Shown: positions 35,762-43,519 of the stretch, piece by piece
Layout of the letters: each line of letters begins with the position of its first letter
Numbering within the stretch: position 1 is the first letter of the stretch
Source: Candidatus Jettenia caeni
GTDB lineage: Bacteria > Planctomycetota > Brocadiia > Brocadiales > Brocadiaceae
Assembly (NCBI GenBank): GCA_000296795.1
Contig: BAFH01000004.1
Coordinates: 186,001 to 250,000 of the forward strand
Reading direction: 5' to 3'
Length of the DNA: 64,000 nt
The notes under the pieces: generated by a model
Database searches by the model: none
Seen by the model: only the letters and a program-made list of their open reading frames with translations
What the model was told of the DNA's origin: nothing
Position numbers and translations under genes: made by a program

Positions 35762-35850
35762 AGAGACGCATCATGATGCGCCTCTGCCAGTGTAATTAAA
35801 GATCCTTTACTTTGCGTCCCCTGATCACTCAGGGTTTGCCTTTATCGCTC
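35762..35850 (-). ncRNA. Cyclic di-GMP-I (GEMM-I) type riboswitch
   Basis: The minus strand reads GGCAAACC (35840-35833), stem CCCTGA / TCAGGG closed by a GTGA (GNRA) tetraloop, then GGGACGCAAAG (35820-35810). That is the hallmark order and spacing of the GEMM-I aptamer core. A second hairpin (GGCGCATCATGATGCG) follows in the P3 position. A sigma70 promoter ends about 25 bases upstream. A c-di-GMP ligand is expected for this class, but a few GEMM variants bind cGAMP; the P3 arm here is not canonical enough to be certain. Confidence 0.72.
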
Positions 35851-35873
35851 TGTCTTAATTTTTAAACGCTACC

Positions 35874-35902
35874 TATATAACAAGTATGTTGTCTTATGTC
35901 AA
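35874..35902 (-). promoter_or_regulatory. Sigma70 promoter of the riboswitch leader
   Basis: On the minus strand TTGACA (35902-35897) and TATATA (35879-35874) are separated by 17 bases. A start near 35866 puts the GEMM aptamer at the very 5' end of the transcript. Confidence 0.78.
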
Positions 35903-35949
35903 ATAAAATAATATTTTTATTTAAAAGCTATAAAAGAAGTGACGAAAAA

Positions 35950-36870
35950 CTAACCTGATTTCTTGGATCGTTTTAGTTTCTTTCCCAGCCTGAGTATCGA
36001 TAGGAAGCGAGGTACAAACTGATCAAATAGGTGAAAAGAATTATTTCTCCTTACCATTTTACTTTGATTCTTAAGATTATCTTTCTTTCTTGGATCAAAA
36101 CGGTCTATAGGATCATCAACAAGCTCTCTGGTGTCTTTATCTCGTTCATCAAGGATAAAAGACGGGACAGATTCTGTTATCCTCGTCCTCCGATTCAGCC
36201 TCATATTCGAATTGTCACCTAACTTTGCGATAATCTTGAAGTCAAAAGCCCTGATCATTTCTGGTGTAGCTCCAAAAGCAAAATTTACACAGCCATAGTC
36301 TGAAGATACAATTACATGGGCTAGTTCTTTTAAACCATTTTTATCAAACGGAATATAGACCGGTTCACCTATGGATAGTTCATCAAATCTCTCAAGGGTG
36401 AATTTTGATGTTTTAATTAATTCTGCAAGCGATTTATCCAACAAGTCGAGTTTGAAAAAACAATCCTCCGATGCACGACGCACGATGTCATCAGCAGCAG
36501 GAAAATCTACTTTTCTCCACGTATTTAACAAATTCTCACCATCGTAATTAGCCAATATCCAGGGAAGGATAAACCAAAAATGCCTTCTGTACTCAGGGGG
36601 AATGCTAATGCCCTGTAAATGGTAAATGTTTCGGCCATCTTTATCTTTATGGTTTGATAAACCGCAACTCACAAGAAACGTAGTTTGTAAATGGTTTAAG
36701 CAGTAAAGAGGCAAAACCGGCGATTTGCAGAAAGCATTTTTGTACTTATCATACAGATTGTAAAGCTGATTTAATAGCTTAAGACTATCTGAAGAAATTT
36801 TCGGTGGAACAATCATCCATCGATAATCTTTCGATAAAGAACGGGAATATAAAAGTTCCTGGTATTTCAT
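35950..36870 (-). CDS. GTPase-associated protein (GAP1-N-like), third gene of GTPase module
   Basis: 306 residues. The N-terminal ~190 residues (YSRSLSKDYRWMIVPPKISS, then LPLYCLNHLQTTFLVSCGLS and KDKDGRNIYHLQGISIPPE) have the look of the 'GTPase-associated protein 1' N-terminal domain that accompanies prokaryotic conflict-type GTPases. This is pattern recall, not a search result. The C-terminal ~80 residues are charged and probably disordered (KKDNLKNQSKMVRRN). The start overlaps the end of the GTPase gene by 4 bases. No catalytic motif is visible. Confidence 0.6.
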   Translation of the reverse strand: MKYQELLYSRSLSKDYRWMIVPPKISSDSLKLLNQLYNLYDKYKNAFCKSPVLPLYCLNHLQTTFLVSCGLSNHKDKDGRNIYHLQGISIPPEYRRHFWFILPWILANYDGENLLNTWRKVDFPAADDIVRRASEDCFFKLDLLDKSLAELIKTSKFTLERFDELSIGEPVYIPFDKNGLKELAHVIVSSDYGCVNFAFGATPEMIRAFDFKIIAKLGDNSNMRLNRRTRITESVPSFILDERDKDTRELVDDPIDRFDPRKKDNLKNQSKMVRRNNSFHLFDQFVPRFLSILRLGKKLKRSKKSG

Positions 36871-37940
36871 TTGATCTGCCTTACCCTCTCCATTGCTTTG
36901 CCCAAGAGCGGTTCTATATGTGTCTCAAATTGGCTTAAAATTTCGTAATCCTTATTTTTTTCTTCTAAAATAGCTCTGGCGATACTCTCGGCATCAGGCT
37001 TACGCATGATGAGAGACCAGATTTTATTTACCAGCCCCGCTTTTTTCAGGATTTCTGAAAGTTCTTTTTCCCTTTGCCTTATACTCTTGCTGGCTTCCTC
37101 TCTCATCTGCTTTAAAGTTTGCCCTAAACAATAAAACAAAACATGTTCTGCATTCACCGGTTGTGGAAATCCCACAATCTTATCTTCGGACCTAAAAGGA
37201 TGTTTAACATCCTCTGTAGGAGTAACAGACCGATGAACATTACCCTCTCCTACTGCAGAGACAGGAACAATACACCCCTCCCAGGAGGGATTTTGCTTCT
37301 GTAAAGATACCATCTGATTAAATACTTCCAGGCCCCGTTCAATCAACGGCGCATAATTGTCAGTTTTCCACCTGGCATCAACCGTATCTGCCTTTGTTAA
37401 CATGATTACAAATATTAAATTCCTATTCGGATAAATCCTGCTATAGGTTGTGAATATCTCATGGATCCTGCGTGCTCCTGACCGATGTCGTGCTTCTTTA
37501 ATATTCGGATAATACGTCAGGACAAAGGCATCTGCAACCAGGATAACAGCATTACTGAGTTCAATATGAGAAGCCAGGTCAGTAATTTCAGATCTGACCA
37601 TATCCGGGGATTCCTGAGTATCCGTTGTATCCGTAATTTCTGTTAAAATACCTCCGCGATAATCTATCCAATCAAAATAGGTTACCGGCCTTGAATTATG
37701 ATACACAGTAAAAGGCCATACCGTTGTCTGCTGTGTACCGTCAGGCCATTTTAACTTATCGGCAAGTGAAAACCTGCTAAAATCGCCAACACTCAATATG
37801 GCTTTATCAAATTGCTGTACAGAACGCGGGGCAATGTAAAAACCTGCCTCATTTTGCCCTGCATCTCCAAGCGTTTCATAAAGTGCTGACATATATGCCG
37901 TTTTGCCAGAACCTGATATACCTACCATAGTTACTTTCAT
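36867..37940 (-). CDS. P-loop GTPase of a GTPase-associated (conflict-like) module
   Basis: 357 residues. Walker A/G1 VGISGSGKTAYMSALYE is at the N terminus, the G3 region is probably FDWIDYRGG, and G4 is VIMLTKADTVDAR with a probable G5 VPVSAVGEG. These place it in the TRAFAC class. The C-terminal ~80 residues are a coiled-coil helix (SKSIRQREKELSEILKK). AGAGG precedes the ATG. It is flanked by a small two-helix membrane protein and a GAP1-N-like protein, all on one strand. Possible roles are defence, stress sensing or membrane remodelling; none is proven. Confidence 0.78.
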   Translation of the reverse strand: MKVTMVGISGSGKTAYMSALYETLGDAGQNEAGFYIAPRSVQQFDKAILSVGDFSRFSLADKLKWPDGTQQTTVWPFTVYHNSRPVTYFDWIDYRGGILTEITDTTDTQESPDMVRSEITDLASHIELSNAVILVADAFVLTYYPNIKEARHRSGARRIHEIFTTYSRIYPNRNLIFVIMLTKADTVDARWKTDNYAPLIERGLEVFNQMVSLQKQNPSWEGCIVPVSAVGEGNVHRSVTPTEDVKHPFRSEDKIVGFPQPVNAEHVLFYCLGQTLKQMREEASKSIRQREKELSEILKKAGLVNKIWSLIMRKPDAESIARAILEEKNKDYEILSQFETHIEPLLGKAMERVRQIK

Positions 37941-38026
37941 ATCTCATTTACCTCTCATAAATCATTTCATAATTACTGTGGGAAGTTTTGGAATACATGC
38001 TATCTCATGATAAAACCATACCCATA

Positions 38027-38299
38027 CTATGCCTTCGTTTTCTGCCTCATCATTTCAAAAACTATACCAAAAATACCTCCCATGAATGGCGCTATAATCG
38101 CTAGTTTTGAAAAACCTGCAATAATCCAAATTACTACAAAAAGAGAAAACCCTACCATTGCACCCAGGAAAAATGCCTGTATGAGTTGCGCAGGCGCTCT
38201 TTGAATTTGCCCAGATGCTCGTTGCTCCGGGAGTTTCTGCTCGTTCGGCATTAAAACCCTCTTACTGAGGTCCTTATGTCTTTCAATATTGTCTGACAT
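38027..38299 (-). CDS. Small membrane protein of the GTPase module
   Basis: 90 residues, first gene of the minus-strand unit. A polar N-terminal half (KDLSKRVLMPNEQKLPEQRA) is followed by two membrane segments (FFLGAMVGFSLFVVIWIIAG and a shorter one around LAIIAPFMGGIFGIVF). AAGGT lies upstream of the ATG. It is 86 bases ahead of the GTPase gene. It could anchor the GTPase or be its effector; the family is unrecognised. Confidence 0.7.
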   Translation of the reverse strand: MSDNIERHKDLSKRVLMPNEQKLPEQRASGQIQRAPAQLIQAFFLGAMVGFSLFVVIWIIAGFSKLAIIAPFMGGIFGIVFEMMRQKTKA

Positions 38300-38439
38300 T
38301 TGTTTACCTTCAAATAAAATGAAAAATCTTGCGTATATTACTTAAGCTATTATATTACTAAAATAGGTACTTTTTTAGCAACCTTTTTGTCAATTAAGCG
38401 CATATAAAAAACGTGCTGCAAATTTATTTAAAAAAACAT

Positions 38440-38467
38440 TTGACATTATATTCCTATTTGCTATTGT
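38440..38467 (+). promoter_or_regulatory. Probable sigma70 promoter of cas6
   Basis: TTGACA at 38440-38445 and TATTGT at 38462-38467, 16-base spacing, about 35 bases before the cas6 ATG. The gap 38300-38502 is very AT-rich and should also hold the divergent promoter of the GTPase module. Confidence 0.6.
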
Positions 38468-38502
38468 TGCAAAAAATATAAAAAATTCTAAAACAGATAT
38501 CT

Positions 38503-39414
38503 ATGAGAATAAAGATAACGCTTTCAGCAGATAGGCCAGCCATTATCGACTTCAACTATCAACATCAGATACAGGCGTTAATCTATGGATTTCTCTTCAC
38601 ATCAAACCCAGACTATTCCCGATGGCTTCATGAACAAGGCTTTGTTTACAAAAAGGACAAACGGTTCAAGTTCTTTGTCTTCTCGGGGATACTATTCCAT
38701 GGTCCAATCAAGATTATCCGTTCAGGCCACACAAATCATGGAAATAATAAAACGAATCAATCACCAAACAATTTCAGCAGCTCACATGGTGGTTTTTCAT
38801 TCAAAGCCTCTCAATCCAGTCATTTCACCTTTTCCTTTCAAATAGCATCACCCGTCGATCTGTTTATCCAACATCTGGTAGATGGTATATTTACTGAAGG
38901 GCAGGCGGTGAGGCTTGGCAGACAAACGTTCAACGTCTGTCAGGTAGAAACATTGCCGGATCCTCTAAACTACTTAAACGGCTTAAACGATTTAAACGGG
39001 TTAAATAATTTAACCCTGCGTCCTTTAGAATCCCCTATTTTCATCAAAAAACCCATGCCGCAAGGCCAGCAGGATGTCTTTCTGTATCCTGGCGATGAAG
39101 GTTACGAGGAATTTTTGAGACAAAACCTCATGCACAAATACGAAACGCTTTATGATAAACCCTTTGGCGGCGACAGCAAGCGCCTAAAGTTTACCTTCTA
39201 TCCCATTGCTGGAAAATCAATAAAACAGTTTACTGTTTTTAGTACCGGATTAGACAGCAGTGTGAGACCCATCAATATAAAAGGCACCTTACAGCCCTTT
39301 ATTGTTACCGGTCATAAAGAATTAATCAAGATAGGCCTGAAATGTGGCTTTGGGCAAAATAATAGTATGGGATGTGGGTATGTGGAAGTCATACAAACAG
39401 TTCAAACCGTTTAA
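38503..39414 (+). CDS. cas6: CRISPR-associated endoribonuclease Cas6
   Basis: 303 residues. The start MRIKITLSADRPAIIDFNYQ and the Gly-rich C-terminal loop LKCGFGQNNSMGCGYVEVI are typical of Cas6, which cuts the CRISPR transcript within repeats to leave an AUUGAAAC handle. Around residues 154-171 a (x-Leu-Asn) tripeptide repeat (YLNGLNDLNGLNNLT) is encoded by a 9-bp tandem repeat. The last residues QTVQTV and the stop lie in a 26-bp palindrome of the same repeat family. Both look like invasions that left the frame open. Other cas genes begin 5 kb away, beyond two IS elements. Confidence 0.88.
   Translation: MRIKITLSADRPAIIDFNYQHQIQALIYGFLFTSNPDYSRWLHEQGFVYKKDKRFKFFVFSGILFHGPIKIIRSGHTNHGNNKTNQSPNNFSSSHGGFSFKASQSSHFTFSFQIASPVDLFIQHLVDGIFTEGQAVRLGRQTFNVCQVETLPDPLNYLNGLNDLNGLNNLTLRPLESPIFIKKPMPQGQQDVFLYPGDEGYEEFLRQNLMHKYETLYDKPFGGDSKRLKFTFYPIAGKSIKQFTVFSTGLDSSVRPINIKGTLQPFIVTGHKELIKIGLKCGFGQNNSMGCGYVEVIQTVQTV
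38963..39014. repeat. 9-bp-period tandem repeat inside cas6
   Basis: Successive units TACTTAAAC, GGCTTAAAC, GATTTAAAC, GGGTTAAAT and AATTTAACC. The period is nine, so it translates as a tripeptide repeat. Same unit family as 39400-39425, 39930-40016 and 43404-43462. Confidence 0.8.
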
Positions 39415-39425
39415 ACGGTTTGAAC
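39400..39425. repeat. 26-bp perfect palindrome over the cas6 stop codon
   Basis: GTTCAAACCGTTT and its exact reverse complement AAACGGTTTGAAC, centred at 39412/39413. The TAA stop of cas6 is at its centre. It belongs to the 9-bp repeat family around the neighbouring four-helix-bundle gene. Confidence 0.85.
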
Positions 39426-39469
39426 TATTCTTATATTACTTCTTTAAAACCTCTAACAGGAGATTCCCT

Positions 39470-39934
39470 ATGCACTTCGAAGACCTTGAGATCTGGAAGG
39501 CAGCGAGGGTATTAACAAATAAAATTTATGGAATTACCAAAGAGGGCGCTTTTGTAAAAGATCGCAGCCTCAGAGACCAAATCAGGCGAGCATCCGTTTC
39601 CATCATGTCGAACATAGCCGAAGGGTATGAAAGAGGGGGCAATCAGGAATTAATCCAATTTCTATCAATAGCCAAGGGGTCATGTGGTGAGGTGCGATGC
39701 CAACTATATATAGCAGGTGATCAGAGGTATATTCCTCTAAAAGATTTAAATCCCATTCTTGAACAATGTAAACGTATTTCAATAATGATTAACAATTTTA
39801 TGGAACACTTGAAGGACAGCCGATATAAAGGGTCAAAATATAAATTACCAAGGCAAAAAAGCATAAAAGAAATAGTAGATGAAATTGCAAACAGAGTTAA
39901 AGCAAATCCCGATCAGACAACCGAACCGTCTTGA
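39470..39934 (+). CDS. Four-helix-bundle (S23/IVS-like) protein 1
   Basis: 154 residues from the ATG at 39470 with AACAGGAGA upstream. The signature is MHFEDLEIWKAARVLTNKIY, then SLRDQIRRASVSIMSNIAEG and SIAKGSCGEVRCQLYIA. The family includes proteins encoded in 23S rRNA intervening sequences, and Avd of diversity-generating retroelements is a structural relative. The function of free-standing members is unknown. It is bordered on both sides by 9-bp-period degenerate repeats and lies directly downstream of cas6. There is no reverse transcriptase in the window. Confidence 0.9.
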   Translation: MHFEDLEIWKAARVLTNKIYGITKEGAFVKDRSLRDQIRRASVSIMSNIAEGYERGGNQELIQFLSIAKGSCGEVRCQLYIAGDQRYIPLKDLNPILEQCKRISIMINNFMEHLKDSRYKGSKYKLPRQKSIKEIVDEIANRVKANPDQTTEPS

Positions 39935-40016
39935 ACGGCTTATTAAACGGCTTAAACGGTTTGAACAGTTTAAACCGCTTAAAAACTACTTATTAAACCG
40001 TTTGAACGGCTTAAAT
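39930..40016. repeat. 9-bp-period degenerate repeat downstream of four-helix-bundle gene 1
   Basis: Units such as CTTGAACGG, CTTAAACGG, TTTGAACAG, TTTAAACCG and TTTGAACGG follow each other with occasional slips. It starts in the last codons of the four-helix-bundle gene and runs nearly to the IS4-type element. Confidence 0.82.
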
Positions 40017-40028
40017 TGTATTTAATTC

Positions 40029-41424
40029 CACATAAGTTGCGCATAAACTAGACAAAAATCGTGCTAACCAGCCATAGATAAGGGAAAGATGGCAGTCATG
40101 GCTGAGAGAGCCTGAAAAATCTTGTTCTTAACGATTCTATTGCCGTGAAATTTTGTTAAGTCATGCTTCAGTTCGTACAAAAATACTGCTTGGGAAGACT
40201 GACTTACCTGTTTTTTCGCTTCAGCAATTGAAAATTTTGGATACAGAGACTTCAGAATGTTATATGCCAGAATCACCAAAAGAATATGGTTCATATAAGC
40301 TTCAAAATCTCTGCAATGATACGAGCCAAAATGCAGATACTGTTTGAGTTCCTTAAAGAGAATCTCTATTCTCCATCGCAAGAGATAGGCATAACAGATT
40401 GCTCTGAGAGAAAGTCTTTTACCAACACCTATAAGGGCAAGGGTTTGACGATCACGCTGAGAGAGCACTACGGTGGCAGGGCCAACCTTTGATACTTCAG
40501 CGCTGATTGACATAACTTTTAAAGTATTTTTTCGTCCATTACAAGAAATGGATATCTTTTTAAGGGCTGGTAAGTATTCTTTCTTAAAATCAGCAGTATG
40601 CCGGGTGTATCCCTTGATGGTAATCTTTCGATTGGAGTCTAAAGAACTGACAAATGACCATTGGGGATGAGTGGTAATTTCTGATACGATAAAGTGCGCT
40701 ACAAAGGCAGAGTCGGCAACCACGATGACATGGGTTTCTAACGGAAGAGAGACCTCCTGTAAGATCTCTACGGCTAATTGGTTTTGGGTCTTAAACTCTT
40801 GGTTGGTTCTTCTACAAAATGCTTTGGTAAGATAGGGTTTTACGGCTATAATCCATGATGAATTGTCTTCACAGATAAGCAGGGCAAAGACAAAACAGTG
40901 GCCAATAATGAATCCACGGGAAGTCTTGAACTTCTGAAGATTGCAGAGCTTTTTCCCTCTTTTGGCCTTCATTGTAGAATCGATAATCAGATGTGCCTTT
41001 TTCCCAATTCTTCCGGAGAGTTCTTTGGGAAGCATTTTCTGAGAGAGATTATCTAAGAATAGATTGTTCTTCATGTGTCTGGATACTTGTGCTTTATGTC
41101 GTTTGAGATATTGGGCAACTAAGCTGATACTGAAATGACCCCAATAAGTCATTAGTGTCCACAGATAAACAGCAATAAGTTTTTCCTGAACGGATTTAGG
41201 GGTACGGTGAAACAGCATCTGTGAAAGCAAAGGGATTGAGAATGGTTTCTTCATGGTGGCTTCTCCTTATGAAAAATACTTGAACTATTCTTTCATAAAG
41301 AATGCCATACGTTGGGACTGTTCTCAACCCTTATTTTTCAGGCTTTTTCAGCCATACGGTCCTTAATTTCCTGGTATTTGGCTACTCTTGGACAAATTTA
41401 TCCTATTTCTGCGCAACTTATGTG
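40029..41424 (-). mobile_element. IS4-type insertion sequence, complete
   Basis: 1396 bp with ends CACATAAGTTGCGCA at both termini and a duplicated target TAATTC (40023-40028 and 41425-41430). A truncated copy in opposite orientation lies at 1869-2479. Confidence 0.9.
40064..41254 (-). CDS. IS4-type DDE transposase
   Basis: 396 residues. DDE core: first Asp in AHLIIDSTMKAKRG, second in IVVADSAFVAHF, and Glu in the YREK signature YLLRWRIEILFKELK. AAGGAG lies upstream of the ATG at 41254. It is intact and presumably functional. Confidence 0.92.
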   Translation of the reverse strand: MKKPFSIPLLSQMLFHRTPKSVQEKLIAVYLWTLMTYWGHFSISLVAQYLKRHKAQVSRHMKNNLFLDNLSQKMLPKELSGRIGKKAHLIIDSTMKAKRGKKLCNLQKFKTSRGFIIGHCFVFALLICEDNSSWIIAVKPYLTKAFCRRTNQEFKTQNQLAVEILQEVSLPLETHVIVVADSAFVAHFIVSEITTHPQWSFVSSLDSNRKITIKGYTRHTADFKKEYLPALKKISISCNGRKNTLKVMSISAEVSKVGPATVVLSQRDRQTLALIGVGKRLSLRAICYAYLLRWRIEILFKELKQYLHFGSYHCRDFEAYMNHILLVILAYNILKSLYPKFSIAEAKKQVSQSSQAVFLYELKHDLTKFHGNRIVKNKIFQALSAMTAIFPLSMAG

Positions 41425-41593
41425 TAATTCCCTTTCTGAAAATGGGGACATTATTTTCTCAACAAAAGAGATAAAAGTCTTTAGGTTGTTTAAGAATTGC
41501 AATTGCCTCTTTTTACCCCAGGATGATATTGTAGGTGCAATTAATTTTCTTAGTTTGATTGCCCGGAATGGATTACTGAAGCTATAAAATTAA
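41425..41593 (+). pseudogene. Unrecognised coding fragment cut by the IS4-type element
   Basis: Directly after the IS a frame reads NSLSENGDIIFSTKEIKVFR through DDIVGAINFLSLIARNGLLK to a stop at 41585-41587. If the IS is removed, a stop appears four codons upstream without an ATG, so only a 3' fragment survives. The family is unknown. Confidence 0.35.
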
Positions 41594-41619
41594 CATGATT
41601 TTTATATAGTGGAGGCAAC

Positions 41620-41949
41620 ATGAAAGAAAAAGATAAAGAGATTATGCTGGAATTCAAGAGATGATTGACAGAGGATATTCGGGTTCAGATAGAAAAAGTA
41701 ATAGCATTTGGTTCAAGGGCGAGGGATGAAGCGACGGAAGACTCTGACCTGGATGTTATTGTTCTCGTAAGAGAAAAAACTCCTGAAATCGGGAAAAGGC
41801 TGAAGGATGTCGCCTATCGTGTACTGTGGGATTATGACTTTAAACCAATAATCTCTCTTAAGGTTTTCAGCAAATTACAGTTTGAAGAAGCAACTGCCAG
41901 GGGTTTTTCTTTTTATAAACACATTCAAAACGAAGGTATTTCTGTATGA
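41620..41949 (+). pseudogene. MNT-type nucleotidyltransferase (antitoxin) with a nonsense codon
   Basis: The ATG at 41620 has GGAGG at the right distance and begins MKEKDKEIMLEFKR, but TGA follows at 41662-41664. The same frame then continues with the intact minimal nucleotidyltransferase core IEKVIAFGSRARDEATEDSD, LDVIVLVREKTPE and a C-terminal region. The GSxAR...DxD metal/nucleotide motif is complete. MNT proteins AMPylate partner HEPN toxins. A restart at the TTG 41665 is possible but would lack the N-terminal helix. Its HEPN partner immediately downstream is also broken. Confidence 0.7.
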
Positions 41950-42103
41950 GCGAGGAAGTCAAAAGGCTTATAGCAGCCAGAAAATAAGAGAGACAGCAGA
42001 CTATGATATTCAGGAAGAGGTTATTGAACCTGTTGCATCGCTTAAGATTGAAGAAGGAAAGGATTTCTTAACAGCAATCAAAAATCTCCTCGGAGTTTTA
42101 TAA
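41946..42103 (+). pseudogene. HEPN-domain toxin relic
   Basis: An ATG at 41946 overlaps the MNT stop and gives MSEEVKRLIAARK and a stop. The last part of a HEPN domain continues in another frame: KIRETADYDIQEEVIEPVAS, then LKIEEGKDFLTAIKNLLGVL. About 70-80 residues in the middle, including the RNase R(x4-6)H motif, are missing. Together with the upstream gene this is a dead HEPN/MNT toxin-antitoxin pair. Confidence 0.65.
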
Positions 42104-42117
42104 GGAAATTCAAACTA

Positions 42118-43361
42118 GTATAAGGTTTCATTAAAACATCGACAATATCAGTGATATTTGCTATAATACTTGCCAAAAACTTCGAAAGGAGAGATCATGG
42201 CAAGAAAAACAAAGAGGAGTATCTTATTGCTTAAGGATGATCAATTGCAAGAACTTAACAGAATTATCCGAACACGCACGTCTCCTGCTCAAGAAATCCA
42301 GAGGGCAAAGATTTTATTATCATATCACGGAAACCCAAACATTTCAAAAGTAGCTCAAGACGTAGAAGTTGCCCGTGATACCGTATACAAGTGCATTGAC
42401 AAGGCGCTTGAAATGGGAGTCGAAAGTGCCTTGAAGGATTTATACCACCGTCCAAAAGATCCAACAATAACAATGGAAGCAAAGGCCTGGCTTGTGAACA
42501 TAGCCTGCTGCAAACCAAAAGACCTTGGAATGGCTGCGGAGTTGTGGACACAAAAAGCGCTTGCAGGCTATGCGCGTAAGCATGCTACACAAGCCGGACA
42601 TCCATCATTAAGCCGGGCAGGAAAGGCCACGGTAAATCGAATACTAAAAAATCAAACATTACAACCCCACAAGGTTAAGTACTATCTTGAAAAACGCGAT
42701 CCTGCGTTTGAATCAAAAATGAAAGAGGTTCTCTTGGTTTACCAAGAGGTTTCTCTGCAAAAGGATTCCCCAAATATGGATGATAAAAAACAATTATACA
42801 CTGTTTGCGTTGATGAAAAACCGGGTGTTCAAGCTCTTGCAAATGTTGCACCCGATCTGCCACCTCAACCTAATCAGTATCCTCAGATTGCAAGAGACCA
42901 TGAATACAAACGTCTCGGAACTGCTTCGATTTTAGCGGGCATAGACTTGCACGATGGCCATGTGTTTGCTCAAGTTCAACACCGTCATCGAAGCAGGGAA
43001 TTTATTGAGCTGTTGAAGGAAATAGATGCATACTATCCTCTTAATGCTCAAATTCGAATAATTCTGGACAATCATTCTTCCCATATTTCCCGGGAAACAC
43101 GGGCATATCTTGCAACACGGCCGGGACGGTTTATTTATGTTCACACGCCAACTCATGGGTCTTGGCTTAACCTTGCGGAAACGTTATTTGGCAAAATGGC
43201 ACGCACCTTTCTTCGCCATATGAGAGTCTCTTCATGGGATGACCTTAAGAAAAGAATAGTGTTAGGGGTACAAGAAATCAATGAGCAACCCGTGGTGCAC
43301 CGATGGCGCAAATTTGAATTTTTAACAAACTAATTGTCGATGTTTTAATGAAACGTTATAC
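42118..43361 (+). mobile_element. IS630-type insertion sequence
   Basis: 1244 bp; 28-bp inverted ends beginning GTATAAGGTTTCATTAAAAC (one mismatch between ends), flanked by TA dinucleotides (42116-42117 and 43362-43363) as expected of IS630/Tc1-like transposition. Confidence 0.9.
42197..43333 (+). CDS. IS630-family transposase
   Basis: 378 residues from the ATG at 42197 (AAAGGAGA upstream). An N-terminal helix-turn-helix (GNPNISKVAQDVEVARDTVY) is followed by the DDE core: VCVDEKPGVQAL, RIILDNHSSHISRET and HTPTHGSWLNLAETLFGKM. It is full length for the family. Confidence 0.92.
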   Translation: MARKTKRSILLLKDDQLQELNRIIRTRTSPAQEIQRAKILLSYHGNPNISKVAQDVEVARDTVYKCIDKALEMGVESALKDLYHRPKDPTITMEAKAWLVNIACCKPKDLGMAAELWTQKALAGYARKHATQAGHPSLSRAGKATVNRILKNQTLQPHKVKYYLEKRDPAFESKMKEVLLVYQEVSLQKDSPNMDDKKQLYTVCVDEKPGVQALANVAPDLPPQPNQYPQIARDHEYKRLGTASILAGIDLHDGHVFAQVQHRHRSREFIELLKEIDAYYPLNAQIRIILDNHSSHISRETRAYLATRPGRFIYVHTPTHGSWLNLAETLFGKMARTFLRHMRVSSWDDLKKRIVLGVQEINEQPVVHRWRKFEFLTN

Positions 43362-43403
43362 TAGGAACATTATGCCATTATTCATTTTCATCTGCTTGAA
43401 GAG

Positions 43404-43462
43404 TCTGGTTAATTTAAACGGCTTCACTTGCTTGAGCAGCTTGTACGGCTTAAACTGTTTGA
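43404..43462. repeat. 9-bp-period degenerate repeat upstream of the cas8 operon
   Basis: Units TTTAAACGG, CTTCACTTG, CTTGAGCAG, CTTGTACGG, CTTAAACTG and TTTGAATAC. It is the same family as the repeats in and after cas6, 3.4 kb to the left across two insertion sequences. Confidence 0.78.
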
Positions 43463-43484
43463 ATACTTTTATAAGGAGTTAATC

Positions 43485-43517
43485 ATGTCATTATTCAATT
43501 GGACAGGAAATTCGTGA
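43485..43517 (+). pseudogene. Ten-codon remnant or leader peptide before the cas8 operon
   Basis: ATAAGGAGTTAATCATG is an excellent ribosome site and start, but the peptide is only MSLFNWTGNS. The string resembles the first residues of Cst1/Cas8a1-type proteins (a WTGNPFVD-like start), so it may be the stump of a lost cas8. Alternatively it is a leader that couples translation to the next gene, whose ATG lies 2 bases after this stop. Confidence 0.4.
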
Positions 43518-43519
43518 AG

